Counted from the stretch's first letter, positions 18,566-27,896 are shown. The stretch: DNA of 64,000 nucleotides from Thalassomonas viridans (GCF_000948985.2 NZ_CP059734.1:682001-746000); one strand, 5' to 3'. The notes: generated from the sequence alone by a model not told the origin. A program made the numbers and translations.

Positions 18566-19741
18566 ATGTTGAAGATTTTAAACATCTTGCTGTTGGCGGT
18601 GATAGGTACTGTCTTGCCTGTTGGGGCATTTGAGCTGATTGAAGAGCCTATAACTCTGGAAATAGGCAGCCGGATTTCGTTCGCTTCCAAGGTATTACAT
18701 GAAGAACGGGAGCTGTTGGTGCATCTGCCCGAAGGTTATGCACAGTCGGGAAAACGCTATCCTGTGCTTTACTTACTGGACGGCGAGCGGCATTTTTATC
18801 ATGCGATTACGGCAAGTAAACTGTTGCAGGAACAAGCGAGAATTCCCGAGTTGATCATTGTCGGCATTGCCAACCTAGAGGGGAAAAGGAGCCGGGATTT
18901 AGGCGCTGAAAAGGAGACCTTTACCCGGTTTCTTCAAAATGAGCTGATGGCCTATGTCGATAGCCATTACCGGACCACGGGACTTAATACCTTGTATGGT
19001 CATTCCCTGGCGGGATATTTTACCGTAGATCTGCTAGCCCGCCAGCCGAAGCTGTTTGAAAATTATATTGCCGCCAGCCCGCCGTTAACGGGGGACGGGG
19101 ATGGCATTTATACTCAGCTGTTGGAATTGGATAAAGTACAGCAAGCAAATGAAAAGTCGCTTTATTTTACCCTGGCCAGCCAGGCCGAAGAAGGTAGAAG
19201 CGTTACCGCGGCGTTAAACCGTTTTGTCGACGCCTTAACGGCAAAAGCACCGGCTGCGCTGAACTGGCATTACGAGTTTATGCCCCGGCAAACACATATC
19301 ACTACCTATTACCCGACTTTTTTTAACGGTATGACTTATGTGTTTAACGACTATCAGGCTCCCGTTTTTTCCGGTTACCGGCAATACCTGGATTTCGGCG
19401 CTATGCCCGGGTTGCAGGCTTATTATAAAAAGCGCGGGCAAAAATATGGCGAAAGGGACAGTATCCCGCAAAGTACCTTAACTTCCGTTGCCGCTATGCT
19501 CTTAAATGAAGGCCAGGCAGAAAAAGCGCTTAAGATTTATCTTACGGTTACTGAAGAGTATCCGGACTCAGCCCTGGCATATAGTGGCTTGGGAAAGACT
19601 TATCAGATTATGGAACAGTACGATAAATCAGTCCAGGCTCACCGTAAGTCGGTAGAGCTCTCGGTTCAAATGGCGCCAGACTGGCAGAAGTTCTTCAAGT
19701 CCCGGTTGGAAAAAGCCAGGGAATTAGCACAAAAGCATTAA
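18566..19741 (+). CDS. Alpha/beta-hydrolase (esterase D / Fes type) with C-terminal TPR
   Basis: 391 residues with an N-terminal signal peptide (LLLAVIGTVLPVGA). An esterase domain of the PF00756 type covers about 25-270: YPVLYLLDGERHFYHA, nucleophile Ser147 in YGHSLAGYF, and the catalytic His in PRQTHITTYYP near 265. After it, about 300-385, come tetratricopeptide-like helices (AAMLLNEGQAEKALKIYLTVTEEYPDSALAYSGLGKTYQIMEQYDKSVQAHRKS). This esterase-TPR combination is common in marine gammaproteobacteria; substrates are usually acyl or siderophore esters. AAGGGAA precedes the ATG. Confidence 0.85.
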   Translation: MLKILNILLLAVIGTVLPVGAFELIEEPITLEIGSRISFASKVLHEERELLVHLPEGYAQSGKRYPVLYLLDGERHFYHAITASKLLQEQARIPELIIVGIANLEGKRSRDLGAEKETFTRFLQNELMAYVDSHYRTTGLNTLYGHSLAGYFTVDLLARQPKLFENYIAASPPLTGDGDGIYTQLLELDKVQQANEKSLYFTLASQAEEGRSVTAALNRFVDALTAKAPAALNWHYEFMPRQTHITTYYPTFFNGMTYVFNDYQAPVFSGYRQYLDFGAMPGLQAYYKKRGQKYGERDSIPQSTLTSVAAMLLNEGQAEKALKIYLTVTEEYPDSALAYSGLGKTYQIMEQYDKSVQAHRKSVELSVQMAPDWQKFFKSRLEKARELAQKH

Positions 19742-19954
19742 GGCTTTGCTGTACTGGCGGACTTGTATTGCGGCAATGTTGAGAAGACTTTGCCAGTTAG
19801 GGGAAGTAAACCGGCAATAAAGCGGTCATGGGTATTGTCTTTGTCTTAGCTTGGTCTTTAATGAAGGTAACAGTTTAAATCTGTTGTTTTTATTATATTG
19901 AGATTTAAGCAAAGCTAATTTGCGGAACCCGTTTTCTCTTAAGAGTAAGGAATC

Positions 19955-20797
19955 ATGACTGTGAAAAATGAATACACCCCGCCAGCCGTTTGGCAGTGGG
20001 ACCAGGAAAGTGGCGGCGAGTTTGCCAATATTAACCGTCCGGTTTCAGGCGCTACCCATGAAGCAAAATTGCCGGTTGGCGAACACCCTTTGCAGCTTTA
20101 TTCGTTGGGCACTCCGAATGGCATTAAGGTGACCATATTGTTGGAGGAATTACTGGCGTTAGGTAAGAATGATGCCGAGTACGACGCCTGGCTGATAGAT
20201 ATCTCTGAGGGGGATCAGTTCGGCAGCGGTTTTGTTGAAATCAATCCTAACTCTAAAATTCCCGCCTTGGTCGATCACAGTGGCGATACCCCGATACGGA
20301 TATTTGAATCCGGTTCTATCATGCTATACCTGGCGGAGTTGTTTGAGGCGTTTTTACCAAGCGAGCTTGTCGCCAGAACCGAGTGTATGTCCTGGCTATT
20401 CTGGCAGATGGGCAGCGCGCCGTTCCTGGGGGGCGGTTTTGGTCATTTTTATGCCTATGCGCCTGAAAAGCTGGAATACCCGATCAACCGTTATGCTATG
20501 GAAGTGAAGCGCCAGCTTGATGTGCTCGACAAGCATTTGTCCAAGCACCGTTATTTGTGCGGTGACGAATATACCATTGCCGATATAGCGAACTATTCCT
20601 GGTACGGGGCTCTGGTGTTGGGGCGCCTTTATGAGGCCGCGGAATTCCTGGATGTTGCTTCCTACAAGCATGTTTTACGGTGGGCCAGTGAAATTGATGA
20701 GCGGCCGGCGGTACAGCGTGGCCGCCGGGTGAACCGTATCTGGGGGGATGAAGACACTCAGCTTAGGGAACGTCACTCCAAAGCCGATTTGGATTAA
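19955..20797 (+). CDS. yghU: Glutathione-dependent disulfide-bond oxidoreductase YghU-like
   Basis: 280 residues, close to the size of E. coli YghU. N-terminal extension YTPPAVWQWDQESGGEFANINRPVSGATHEAKLPVGEHPLQLYSLGTPNGIKVTILLEEL is diagnostic: nu-class GST with the TPNGxK segment in place of a catalytic Tyr/Ser. ESGSIMLYLAELF is the glutathione-contact region, and the GST C-terminal helical domain covers about 150-260 (YLCGDEYTIADIANYSWYGAL). These enzymes reduce 2-hydroxyethyl disulfide and hydroperoxides with glutathione in the cytosol. Stand-alone gene. Confidence 0.93.
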   Translation: MTVKNEYTPPAVWQWDQESGGEFANINRPVSGATHEAKLPVGEHPLQLYSLGTPNGIKVTILLEELLALGKNDAEYDAWLIDISEGDQFGSGFVEINPNSKIPALVDHSGDTPIRIFESGSIMLYLAELFEAFLPSELVARTECMSWLFWQMGSAPFLGGGFGHFYAYAPEKLEYPINRYAMEVKRQLDVLDKHLSKHRYLCGDEYTIADIANYSWYGALVLGRLYEAAEFLDVASYKHVLRWASEIDERPAVQRGRRVNRIWGDEDTQLRERHSKADLD

Positions 20798-20900
20798 ACT
20801 GTCCTGACTCCAATTCAGCCGGCCGCTGTTTTTCGTGCTGTCGGTCGGTTGATATTTACGTTAATATTGCAAGGTGTTAACGCAAATCTTATTACATTTC

Positions 20901-22175
20901 ATGAATTTCAAGAAAAAGCTGTGCTTGCTGCTGTTTGTATGCTCATTGGGCAATTTAAAGATAGCAGCAGCTGCCGAACCGAAGGAAGCCGGGTATTCAG
21001 GCGCTGAATTTAAACTGCTTCAGATACTAAAAGATGGTGTCGGCGGCGTTTACGGCCTGGATAACCCAAGAGCGGTAACCGTGGCGGCGGATAACTCCCG
21101 GGTTTTTGTGGTCAGCGGTGACGATAATGCCCTGGCGGTGTTTGCTGCGGATAAGCATTTTACCTTAAGTCAGAACCAGGTATTTAAAAATACGGCTTCC
21201 GGCATTAACGGCTTAGAGGGGGCTTCGGCTGCGGCATTGATAAATCATGGTGAGCAAGTACTGGTGACCGGCTTTTATGACGGAGCCTTAAGCGTCTTCT
21301 CTCGCCGCAATAACCGTTATCTGCTGCAGGAAACCATCAGTGACGGCCTGGATTATAAACTCGTTTTTAGTGGGGCCTCTCTTGGCGATAAGGACTCCCT
21401 GGGACTGCTCGGTGCCTGGGAGGTGATAAGTTCAAACGATGATAAGCAAATATTGGTCGCCGGTTATAAGAGTGATGCAGTCTCGGTTTTTGATGTTACC
21501 GCTGATAACAATATTATTTTTAACCACTTTGTAAAAACCGGTATGCCTGCTGCCGGTGGTCTGGGGAATCCTGTCAGCCTGGCATTGTCTCCTTCGAATG
21601 AAGAACTGTTTGTGCTTGGTTTTGAAAAGCATCGGCTGACGGTTTTTGACCGGGATAAAGAAGGGAAGCTCTCGGCGAAGCAGGTGTTGCAGCAGGGCGT
21701 TGCCGGTGTTGAGCACTTTTTAAATCCGCAAAAAATTGTCGTGTCGCCGGACGGGCAGTTTTTGTATGTTGCCTGCTCCGGCAGTAATGCGCTTGTGGTC
21801 TTTCGTAAAGGGCCAAATGGCCGTTATGCTTTTTTGCAGGCGATAACCGACTCTGGACTTGGCGGTGGCCTAAAGGGGGCGGCCAGCCTGGCGTTGTCGC
21901 CTGACGGAACCCGGTTCTATGCGGCGGGTGAAGGGGATACCGGTCTGCTTATTTTTGAAACCCGGATTGGCGGAGGGCTCAAACTGCTCGGCCGCTTGCC
22001 GGAGGAAAATAGCCCGATAGCGGAATTGAGGGGAATTTCCTCGATTAATGTCAGCCAAGATGGCCGTTATCTGCTGCTGACAGCAGCTAAAGATGATGCT
22101 TTATTTGTTTTTAAGGTTATGAACACAAAGCATAATAGGGTGAATGTTTGCTTAAAAAGCCCGAACTGCCGGTGA
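20901..22175 (+). CDS. Beta-propeller (lactonase/YVTN-like) secreted protein
   Basis: About 424 residues with a signal peptide (KKLCLLLFVCSLGNLKIAAAA). The rest is a series of about seven blades with the pattern hxxSPDGxxhYVxxxxxxxLxVFxR: LSPSNEELFVLGFEKHRLTVFDRDKEGKL, VSPDGQFLYVACSGSNALVVFRKGPNGRY, LSPDGTRFYAAGEGDTGLLIFETRIGG, VSQDGRYLLLTAAKDDALFVFKV. This fits 6-phosphogluconolactonase-like or YVTN propeller repeats. Function unknown; probably a periplasmic or extracellular binding scaffold. A GTG 27 bases upstream is an alternative start. A bidirectional terminator follows. Confidence 0.8.
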   Translation: MNFKKKLCLLLFVCSLGNLKIAAAAEPKEAGYSGAEFKLLQILKDGVGGVYGLDNPRAVTVAADNSRVFVVSGDDNALAVFAADKHFTLSQNQVFKNTASGINGLEGASAAALINHGEQVLVTGFYDGALSVFSRRNNRYLLQETISDGLDYKLVFSGASLGDKDSLGLLGAWEVISSNDDKQILVAGYKSDAVSVFDVTADNNIIFNHFVKTGMPAAGGLGNPVSLALSPSNEELFVLGFEKHRLTVFDRDKEGKLSAKQVLQQGVAGVEHFLNPQKIVVSPDGQFLYVACSGSNALVVFRKGPNGRYAFLQAITDSGLGGGLKGAASLALSPDGTRFYAAGEGDTGLLIFETRIGGGLKLLGRLPEENSPIAELRGISSINVSQDGRYLLLTAAKDDALFVFKVMNTKHNRVNVCLKSPNCR

Positions 22176-22191
22176 AGTGGTTCGGGCTTTT
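22155..22191. terminator. Bidirectional Rho-independent terminator
   Basis: AAAAGCCCGAAC pairs perfectly with GTTCGGGCTTTT around a 13-base loop, with A and T runs on either side. It lies immediately after the propeller gene's last codons and ahead of the convergent PEP-CTERM gene. Confidence 0.85.
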
Positions 22192-22366
22192 AGCTCCGGC
22201 TTTAGTCTGGTTTTACGTCAGGCTGGCCGGAACATCACTTCCAAGCTATTCTCTCATGCGTCTTGGCAGAGCGTGTATTGTTGTAGTCATGCCCTGGAAA
22301 AGGAGAAAGATAACCCGGTAGTAAAAGGCCGGTAGAGTCGGGCATGACGGGTGATAATGGCTGGTA

Positions 22367-23230
22367 TTAGTTGTTACAGGCTAATGGTTTCCTCTTTCTG
22401 TTAAGGTTACGGTTAAAAGCACTCATGGTTAAAAGTCCCAGTAACAGCAAAATAAGGCTGGCCGGCGTTGGTACCGATGCCTGCTGTAGCCAATGTTCGC
22501 CCAGGCCCGGTTGTACTTCGGTAAATTCGGTGATAAAAAAGTCCGCATAATCGTCAGAGGGGGGAGTGTGCCGGTTGGCGTTGATGTCGCCATAAGAGCC
22601 GGGTACTACAACAGTGTCAGGATTTGGGGCTTGCTCCCACTGGCCAAATCCTTGCAGACCTAATAAGGGCAAGCCGGTAATGGTTTGCATCAGGATGTCT
22701 GTATCGGCAATAAAGAAATGAATATCGATAAAAGCATCGAAAACCGTTTCGAAGCTTCCGGATACGGTTGTTTCATTATCCAGGGTCAGGGTTAACTGCC
22801 CGACTGAAGGCATGGTAGGCGTAAGTACAATTGACAAATCAAAATCGGTACCGCCTATATCAACGGGGTCTACGCTGATCAGGGAGAGTGCTACCAGCTC
22901 TACGTCGACAGTATCGGAACTGCCTTCCCCCGTCAGTTCTGCATCTTGCAGGCGTCTGACTATGGTGTCGGTATGACCCGGCCCTGTTGGGTCACTGGTA
23001 AAGTTGACAATACCTATTTCGGGCATGGGCGATCCGGGAAAGCCGAAGTCCAAAAAGGTCTCGGGAGTGGTCTCCAGATAGTCGGAGCCGGCCATAATGA
23101 TTGTCGCCGAAAGCGGCGAGCAAAATGTTAACAGTATGGCCATGACCGCGGCTTTCAGGGATGGTTGCTGTGGTAATGGTGTGTTACCTATGGCAGATAA
23201 CAATGATAATATCTTGGTTTTCCTGAGCAT
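22367..23230 (-). CDS. PEP-CTERM-type secreted protein
   Basis: 287 residues. The N-terminal signal region is long (SLKAAVMAILLTFCSPLSATI). The central part is rich in D, T and P, with no recognised domain. The C-terminus carries a variant sorting signal: VPTPASLILLLLGLLTMSAFNRNLNRKRK, with VPTPA replacing the usual VPEPS, followed by a hydrophobic helix and an Arg/Lys cluster. AGGA lies 9 bases before the ATG. Surface-associated or exported by exosortase; ligand unknown. Confidence 0.7.
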   Translation of the reverse strand: MLRKTKILSLLSAIGNTPLPQQPSLKAAVMAILLTFCSPLSATIIMAGSDYLETTPETFLDFGFPGSPMPEIGIVNFTSDPTGPGHTDTIVRRLQDAELTGEGSSDTVDVELVALSLISVDPVDIGGTDFDLSIVLTPTMPSVGQLTLTLDNETTVSGSFETVFDAFIDIHFFIADTDILMQTITGLPLLGLQGFGQWEQAPNPDTVVVPGSYGDINANRHTPPSDDYADFFITEFTEVQPGLGEHWLQQASVPTPASLILLLLGLLTMSAFNRNLNRKRKPLACNN

Positions 23231-23506
23231 AGTTGCAATTCCTCATTATCAAGTGACAAGCTCTGTCTTGCTAGCTCATAACAAACAGATAATGTATAAA
23301 ATTGATATGTATCAGTAACAAGACAGACTTTGAAGCAAGGGCATAATTCATGCCCGGTTAAATAAAAACAATCCGGCCCAACACGTTAAAGCATTTATCA
23401 GGTTTTAATCTTACCCTGCTGTAAAGTAATCCAACAATGCCGGGTTTCTTCCGGGGGACTTTTGTTGGCGGGAAATTTTTCCTTACGTCCGAAAATCTCG
23501 TTATCG

Positions 23507-23524
23507 TGTAAGATATTTCCTACA
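23507..23524 (+). promoter_or_regulatory. GacA/UvrY-type upstream activating box
   Basis: TGTAAGATATTTCCTACA matches the GacA consensus TGTAAG-N6-CTTACA with one change in the right arm. It lies about 170 bases upstream of the first GGA-rich base of the CsrB-like RNA, a distance typical of csr/rsm RNA genes. AT-rich DNA between them could host IHF. Confidence 0.65.
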
Positions 23525-23691
23525 AACAAGTGCGAGATAAAGGTGTTTTTCTATTGGTTATATATTTGACGTTTTTTAAGTTGTTGAAATTTATTGGTAA
23601 AATTTGTTTTGTTTACCGTGCGTGTTATCACGTCAAAAAAATTTAACAACACCTGCCTAATAAAAAAATTACATTCGCGTAATATTAACTT

Positions 23692-24012
23692 CGTCAGGAT
23701 GACACAGGGCAGGAAGCTCTACAGGAAGACTTCAGGATGAGGTCAGGTGACAGGAAGTTACGAAGGAAGCAAAGCAGGGAAGTATATCGGTCAGGAAGAC
23801 TGATGAAGCAGGGATAGCTTTGGAACCCACAGTTATGTGTGCAAACATCAGGAAGATGTTTGATCCCGGACGGGATATGGAAGTGACAGGAGTTGCTAAA
23901 ATAAACCAGGGATAGGTTGATCCAGGGAAATTCAGGAAGGAATGAGGACACTAAATAAGTGCAGGAAGCACTAAGCTAGTAAGAAAATGCAACTCTCTTG
24001 AGTTGCATTTTT
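23692..24012 (+). ncRNA. csrB: CsrB/RsmZ-type CsrA-sequestering RNA
   Basis: A non-coding stretch of about 320 bases with roughly twenty GGA triplets, many in the form CAGGAAG or CAGGATG, spaced every 10-20 bases, and a strong terminal hairpin. That is the signature of CsrB/CsrC/RsmY/RsmZ RNAs, whose many GGA loops titrate the translational repressor CsrA. A TAATAT -10 element at 23680-23685 would place the 5' end near 23692. With the GacA-like box upstream, expression is probably controlled by a GacS/GacA (BarA/UvrY) system located elsewhere. The family call is confident; the exact 5' end is inferred. Confidence 0.88.
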
Positions 24013-24013
24013 G
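23984..24013 (+). terminator. Terminator of the CsrB-like RNA
   Basis: 12-bp stem AAAATGCAACTC/GAGTTGCATTTT with a TCTT loop, followed by further T. Strong Rho-independent terminator. Confidence 0.9.
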
Positions 24014-24499
24014 CTTTTGGGCGTTAGAAAACCCTGTTGCTTTCTTACCGGTTAATCTATACCAATTCACATTAGATCTTACGCATCTTAAATTAGAATG
24101 CTATTTCTGCTGATAGTGAGTGCATCTGCGAATGCCGCATCCGAGACATATCGTGTATACAAAAAGCAGGCTATAGAGAACTGCTTTGCGCCATTAATGA
24201 ACCTTCAGGCGAATAAGGTACACGGGCCTGTATGCTGCAAGAACTACCTTCACTTTACTTTTCCAATATCACCATTAAGTCATTGCATATGTTTAGTTTC
24301 TGAAAATCTTATTTTTCTCTGTATATAATTGAGCGTCGATACTCGCTTGCAACAAATAACGATGATAAGTAAAAAGAATAAATTAAAAAGTTATGAAGTT
24401 TCATATTGGCTGGTGCGAGTAGATAATTTCCTTACTTATCCTGGGTTCGCGCTTGTTAATGTCAAGTTAATATGTTGAAGAATAGCTATTATTTTTTTA
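24014..24499. other. Intergenic spacer
   Basis: About 490 AT-rich bases between the CsrB-like RNA and the LytS-type gene. A 76-codon frame at 24098-24328 begins with a signal-like segment but has no ribosome site or recognisable family, so I do not call it. A CTATACCAATTC motif at about 24058 recurs near 30016. Confidence 0.35.
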
Positions 24500-25597
24500 A
24501 TGATGTTAGACTCTTTAAAAATTCATTTGAGACAGATAAGTATGTTGCTTCGAGATTACTTTTATAGATACCCGCTTGTTTTCCTTCAAATTGGAGGATG
24601 GGGCGCCTATATCGTGATTGATATTTTAGGGCATATACGCGCTGGTTATTACCTCTACGCACAGAGCGTGACTTATGGTGTAGCAGCCTTTATTTTGACA
24701 AGCTGCGTTGCATTTCTCAGTAGTAAGAATAAAAACTCCAGCGTTATATTTCAATCGCTCTATTTTGTACTTATTTTATATATTGCGGCGATTGTTTGGC
24801 ATAAGATTTATAAAGTTATCCATTTTCAATTAGAAGAGCAGCTTACAGTAAAGGTTACCCAGGTATTTGAACAAAGCTTTTTAGAATGGACAAAAACAGG
24901 ATATATGCCATTGTTTTTGTTTCTCGTTTGGGGAGGGTTTTACCTCGGCATTAAATGGTACATGACCCACCAAGCTCAGCAAAACAAGCTAACGCGAGCT
25001 TTGCTCGATAAAAAACAGGCACAATTGGAAACACTGCGCTATCAATTAAACCCACATTTTTTATTTAACGTACTCAATAGCATAGATGTTAGCGTGTTAA
25101 GCAATGACAGGGATACCGCTCATCATATGCTCTCACACCTGAGTAAGTTTCTCCGCAACACCTTACAGGATGGTGAAAACGATAAGGTGACTTTAGAAAA
25201 GGAATTCGAAGTAATACAAAATTTTGTATCAATCGAACAGCTACGGTTTGGTGAGGCTCTTGAGGTGCAAATTAATTTGGACGATGCTTGTCGAAGCGCA
25301 CTTATCCCTCCGATGTTATTACAACCTTTGATGGAAAATGCCATTAAATATGCGTGGTCGCAAAAAGAGACGGGGTATGTTTCCATTTCGGCGTCAAAAC
25401 TCGCGCAAACTTTAAAAATAATTATCAGAAACAATAAAGCAGCAGTGGAAGCGGTAAACAAGGGAACGGGAACCGGCTTGAAAAATACTCAAGAGCGGCT
25501 CCAGTTGGCCTATGGCAAGGACGCCTCAATCCAGACTTTCGAGCTCGATCATAGCTTTGAAGTGGAAGTTAATATTCCATGGGAAGAATATCTATAA
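24500..25597 (+). CDS. LytS-type sensor histidine kinase (His_kinase family)
   Basis: 365 residues. The N-terminal half is membrane-bound, with about four TM segments (about 20-45, 52-72, 82-103, 135-152) and no periplasmic domain. The C-terminal half is the PF06580 kinase: phosphoacceptor in LRYQLNPHFLFNVLNSIDV (near 185), N-box PPMLLQPLMENAIKYAW, and G-box GTGTGLKNTQERLQLAYG. These kinases pair with LytTR regulators, and one follows 74 bases downstream. No clear ribosome site. The coding sequence looks AT-richer than the genes on either side, hinting at a separate origin. Confidence 0.9.
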   Translation: MMLDSLKIHLRQISMLLRDYFYRYPLVFLQIGGWGAYIVIDILGHIRAGYYLYAQSVTYGVAAFILTSCVAFLSSKNKNSSVIFQSLYFVLILYIAAIVWHKIYKVIHFQLEEQLTVKVTQVFEQSFLEWTKTGYMPLFLFLVWGGFYLGIKWYMTHQAQQNKLTRALLDKKQAQLETLRYQLNPHFLFNVLNSIDVSVLSNDRDTAHHMLSHLSKFLRNTLQDGENDKVTLEKEFEVIQNFVSIEQLRFGEALEVQINLDDACRSALIPPMLLQPLMENAIKYAWSQKETGYVSISASKLAQTLKIIIRNNKAAVEAVNKGTGTGLKNTQERLQLAYGKDASIQTFELDHSFEVEVNIPWEEYL

Positions 25598-25671
25598 CGC
25601 GCCTGGTTCGTTATGAACCCCGTAACGCTTTGTTATTTTCAAAATTAACTCCAAAAGGATAAACACTTATC

Positions 25672-26427
25672 ATGCCTATTCGATGCCTGTCTATAGATGA
25701 CGAGCCACATGCACGACAAGGAGTCAAATTAGCATTAGCCCCCTATAAGGACTTTCAACTTGTTGACCAGTTTGGCTCTGTTGATGAAGTGCTTAACGCA
25801 GATATCTCAGACATAGATATTATATTTTTGGATATAGAAATGCCGAGAAAAAGTGGTTTCGCCATACTAAATGAATGGCAAGGTCCACTGCCATTAATTG
25901 TTTTTGTCACCGCTTATGACCAATACGCCATTAAAGCATTTGAACAGCAAGCACTGGACTATGTCTTGAAACCAATTGATGAAAATCGATTTGCCGATGT
26001 TATAGACAGAGCCCGAAAGCATGTGTTACAAAACAATGAATCTGCGAATACAGAATCCCTGTTAAAAACCATTGAAACGTTAAAGGAGCAAATTTCCAAG
26101 ACTGCTAAGAGTATCAGTGTGAAAACAGATGACGGATATGTCAGGCTCAAGGTCAGCCAAATCATCTATATTGAATCCGTAGGCGATCATGTTTGTATTC
26201 ATGTGCAGGACAGGCAGCTAATCACTCGCCAAACGTTAAAATACTATATCGCTGAGCTATCCGAATTTGGCTTTTATCAGGTACATAAATCATACCTGGC
26301 TAATGCACAACATGTAAAACAAGCGATAAAGTTACGTTTTAGTGACTATAAACTTGTCCTGTCTAATGGTAAAAATATTCGACTGAGCCGTCGCTACAAC
26401 TCAGTCCTTAGCCAGCTTATTGCTTAA
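25672..26427 (+). CDS. LytTR-family response regulator
   Basis: 251 residues. Receiver domain at about 1-120 with phosphoacceptor Asp54 (IIFLDIEMPRKSG) and the conserved Lys in LDYVLKPID. A short coiled linker follows, then a LytTR DNA-binding domain at about 145-250 (ISVKTDDGYVRLKVSQIIYIESVGDHVCIHV ... FYQVHKSYLANAQHVK ... RLSRRYNSVL). AAGGA precedes the start. Partner of the upstream kinase. Its stop overlaps the end of the convergent metallo-beta-lactamase-fold gene by 4 bases, so the targets may lie in this locus. Confidence 0.93.
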   Translation: MPIRCLSIDDEPHARQGVKLALAPYKDFQLVDQFGSVDEVLNADISDIDIIFLDIEMPRKSGFAILNEWQGPLPLIVFVTAYDQYAIKAFEQQALDYVLKPIDENRFADVIDRARKHVLQNNESANTESLLKTIETLKEQISKTAKSISVKTDDGYVRLKVSQIIYIESVGDHVCIHVQDRQLITRQTLKYYIAELSEFGFYQVHKSYLANAQHVKQAIKLRFSDYKLVLSNGKNIRLSRRYNSVLSQLIA

Positions 26428-27896
26428 TCCAGGCAAATTTTGTTATTCGCCGGGCACGGTTTGACTCGGTAGCCGGCGAGTACTTTCTCTAAATCAGCAT
26501 GACTCAATATTCTGGGCCCATGTGCATGGGCGTACTTTTGTACTGGAATATTTAGTCTTTCAATTTCACTATGGAAGCTTTTTATTGTGTTGTTTGCTCC
26601 TGGCAGTGCTGCTATTAGGTTGGTGCCAAAGTGATCAGCGCTAAAGACTAATTTAGCGGATGGGATAAAAAACAATAGATAGTTCTCTGCATGCACTGTA
26701 TGGATGTTATAAACCTCCACCAGGCCATTAGCCAAATGCATTTTATTGTCTACGACCCTGATTTTATTCTGCTGCTTATCTACAAATAAACTTTCGATGA
26801 TGTTGCGATGTGCAGGTGCTATAACAACAGAAGCTCCCATTTCTTCCAGCTCTTTTATTGCGCCAAGGTGACCTCTATGATGATCAGGTATCACCTGCTC
26901 TTTAATGGGCTTTTTACTGCCTACGTAATTGTTAACGGCTTCAAGCCTTTTTTTCAGCCCGGGTAAGCCACCCGCACCAATATAAAAATCGCCGGCATCA
27001 ATAAAAATTGAAAAATTGTTGCCTTCACCCGCCAAATAGACTCTATCAGCGAGTTGATGAACACTCATTTTTGAGCGCTCGATAAGCCCTTTTAGTCGGG
27101 TGGATGCTTTGGGAATTGAAAAGGATTGTTGATTCACTTTATTGACTTCAATAGTTCTCGAAAGTGTAATAAAGCTCGGTTTACCCTTGACGAGCATATT
27201 CATATCAGTTGCGAAGGTCAACCCTTGTATCTGCTTGTGCTTGCCGTACTCATAAACTCGTCCTGTAGTTCGGTCGTTGTCTTTTGACATGCGCAAAATT
27301 AAGCCGGATGAAGCGTCAATATCAAGAAAATACTGATTATTTTTTTCTGCGACGAATGACAGGGTATGTATAGGTTTTCCAGTAACAGAGTTACGTGAAA
27401 TTAACTTTACAGAATCACGGTGCCTTTCCAGACGTCGAGCCAAAATAGTGTCAATCATTTGCATCATGTTTGCGCCAACAACATCAGCCGTTAAGGCGCT
27501 ATTTTCTACGTGAGTTCCTCGTAGATGGTTGATGCTCCAGCCCGTTTTGCCATCAAATAGGATCTGGCTCAGTCGGTTGCCATTGCTATCTTGCCGCCAG
27601 TTGTTAACGCTTTTTCTGCCAGAGTTAAAGTCAATGGCCAGTGTAGAATAAAGTGTAGATATTGAATTAAACATAGGGTTTGGGCCCTGATCCATTGAAA
27701 AAACTTTATATCTGTCATGAACCTTTAGCGACTTTAGCTCCGTGAGTTTTTTGCCTCCATAAGTTTGAATGACTTTATTGACTAATTCATCTTTATCGAA
27801 GCTTTCCGGCATAGCAAATGCTGATATCGCAAAAAGAAAACTGATGCTGGCAAACGTCAACAATCTTCCCATGTAAATAATAGTGTTATTGTTCAA
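26424..27896 (-). CDS. Metallo-beta-lactamase-fold protein, secreted
   Basis: About 490 residues. I place the start at a TTG (27896) because GAGGA lies 7 bases before it; the first ATG, at 27872, has no ribosome site. A signal peptide follows (LLTFASISFLFAISAFA). N-terminal about 250 residues resemble an outer-membrane-lipoprotein-type half barrel (WSINHLRGTHVE, YFLDIDASSGLILRMSKDNDRTTGRVYEYGKHKQIQGL). The C-terminal about 210 residues are a metallo-beta-lactamase fold: IPDHHRGHLGAIKELEEMGASVVIAPAHRN, VFSADHFGTNL, and HAHGPRILS. The HxHxDH motif is altered to DHHRGH, so the metal site may be unusual. Substrate unknown. Confidence 0.7.
   Translation of the reverse strand: MNNNTIIYMGRLLTFASISFLFAISAFAMPESFDKDELVNKVIQTYGGKKLTELKSLKVHDRYKVFSMDQGPNPMFNSISTLYSTLAIDFNSGRKSVNNWRQDSNGNRLSQILFDGKTGWSINHLRGTHVENSALTADVVGANMMQMIDTILARRLERHRDSVKLISRNSVTGKPIHTLSFVAEKNNQYFLDIDASSGLILRMSKDNDRTTGRVYEYGKHKQIQGLTFATDMNMLVKGKPSFITLSRTIEVNKVNQQSFSIPKASTRLKGLIERSKMSVHQLADRVYLAGEGNNFSIFIDAGDFYIGAGGLPGLKKRLEAVNNYVGSKKPIKEQVIPDHHRGHLGAIKELEEMGASVVIAPAHRNIIESLFVDKQQNKIRVVDNKMHLANGLVEVYNIHTVHAENYLLFFIPSAKLVFSADHFGTNLIAALPGANNTIKSFHSEIERLNIPVQKYAHAHGPRILSHADLEKVLAGYRVKPCPANNKICLD

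Noticed and set aside
24056..24070. CTATACCAATTC motif, also near 30016 and in part near 41710
   Set aside because: Only short shared words in spacers; too little to call a repeat family from this window alone.
24098..24328. 76-codon frame opening with a signal-like peptide after the CsrB-like RNA
   Set aside because: No ribosome site, no recognisable family, and the second half looks like random translation of AT-rich DNA.
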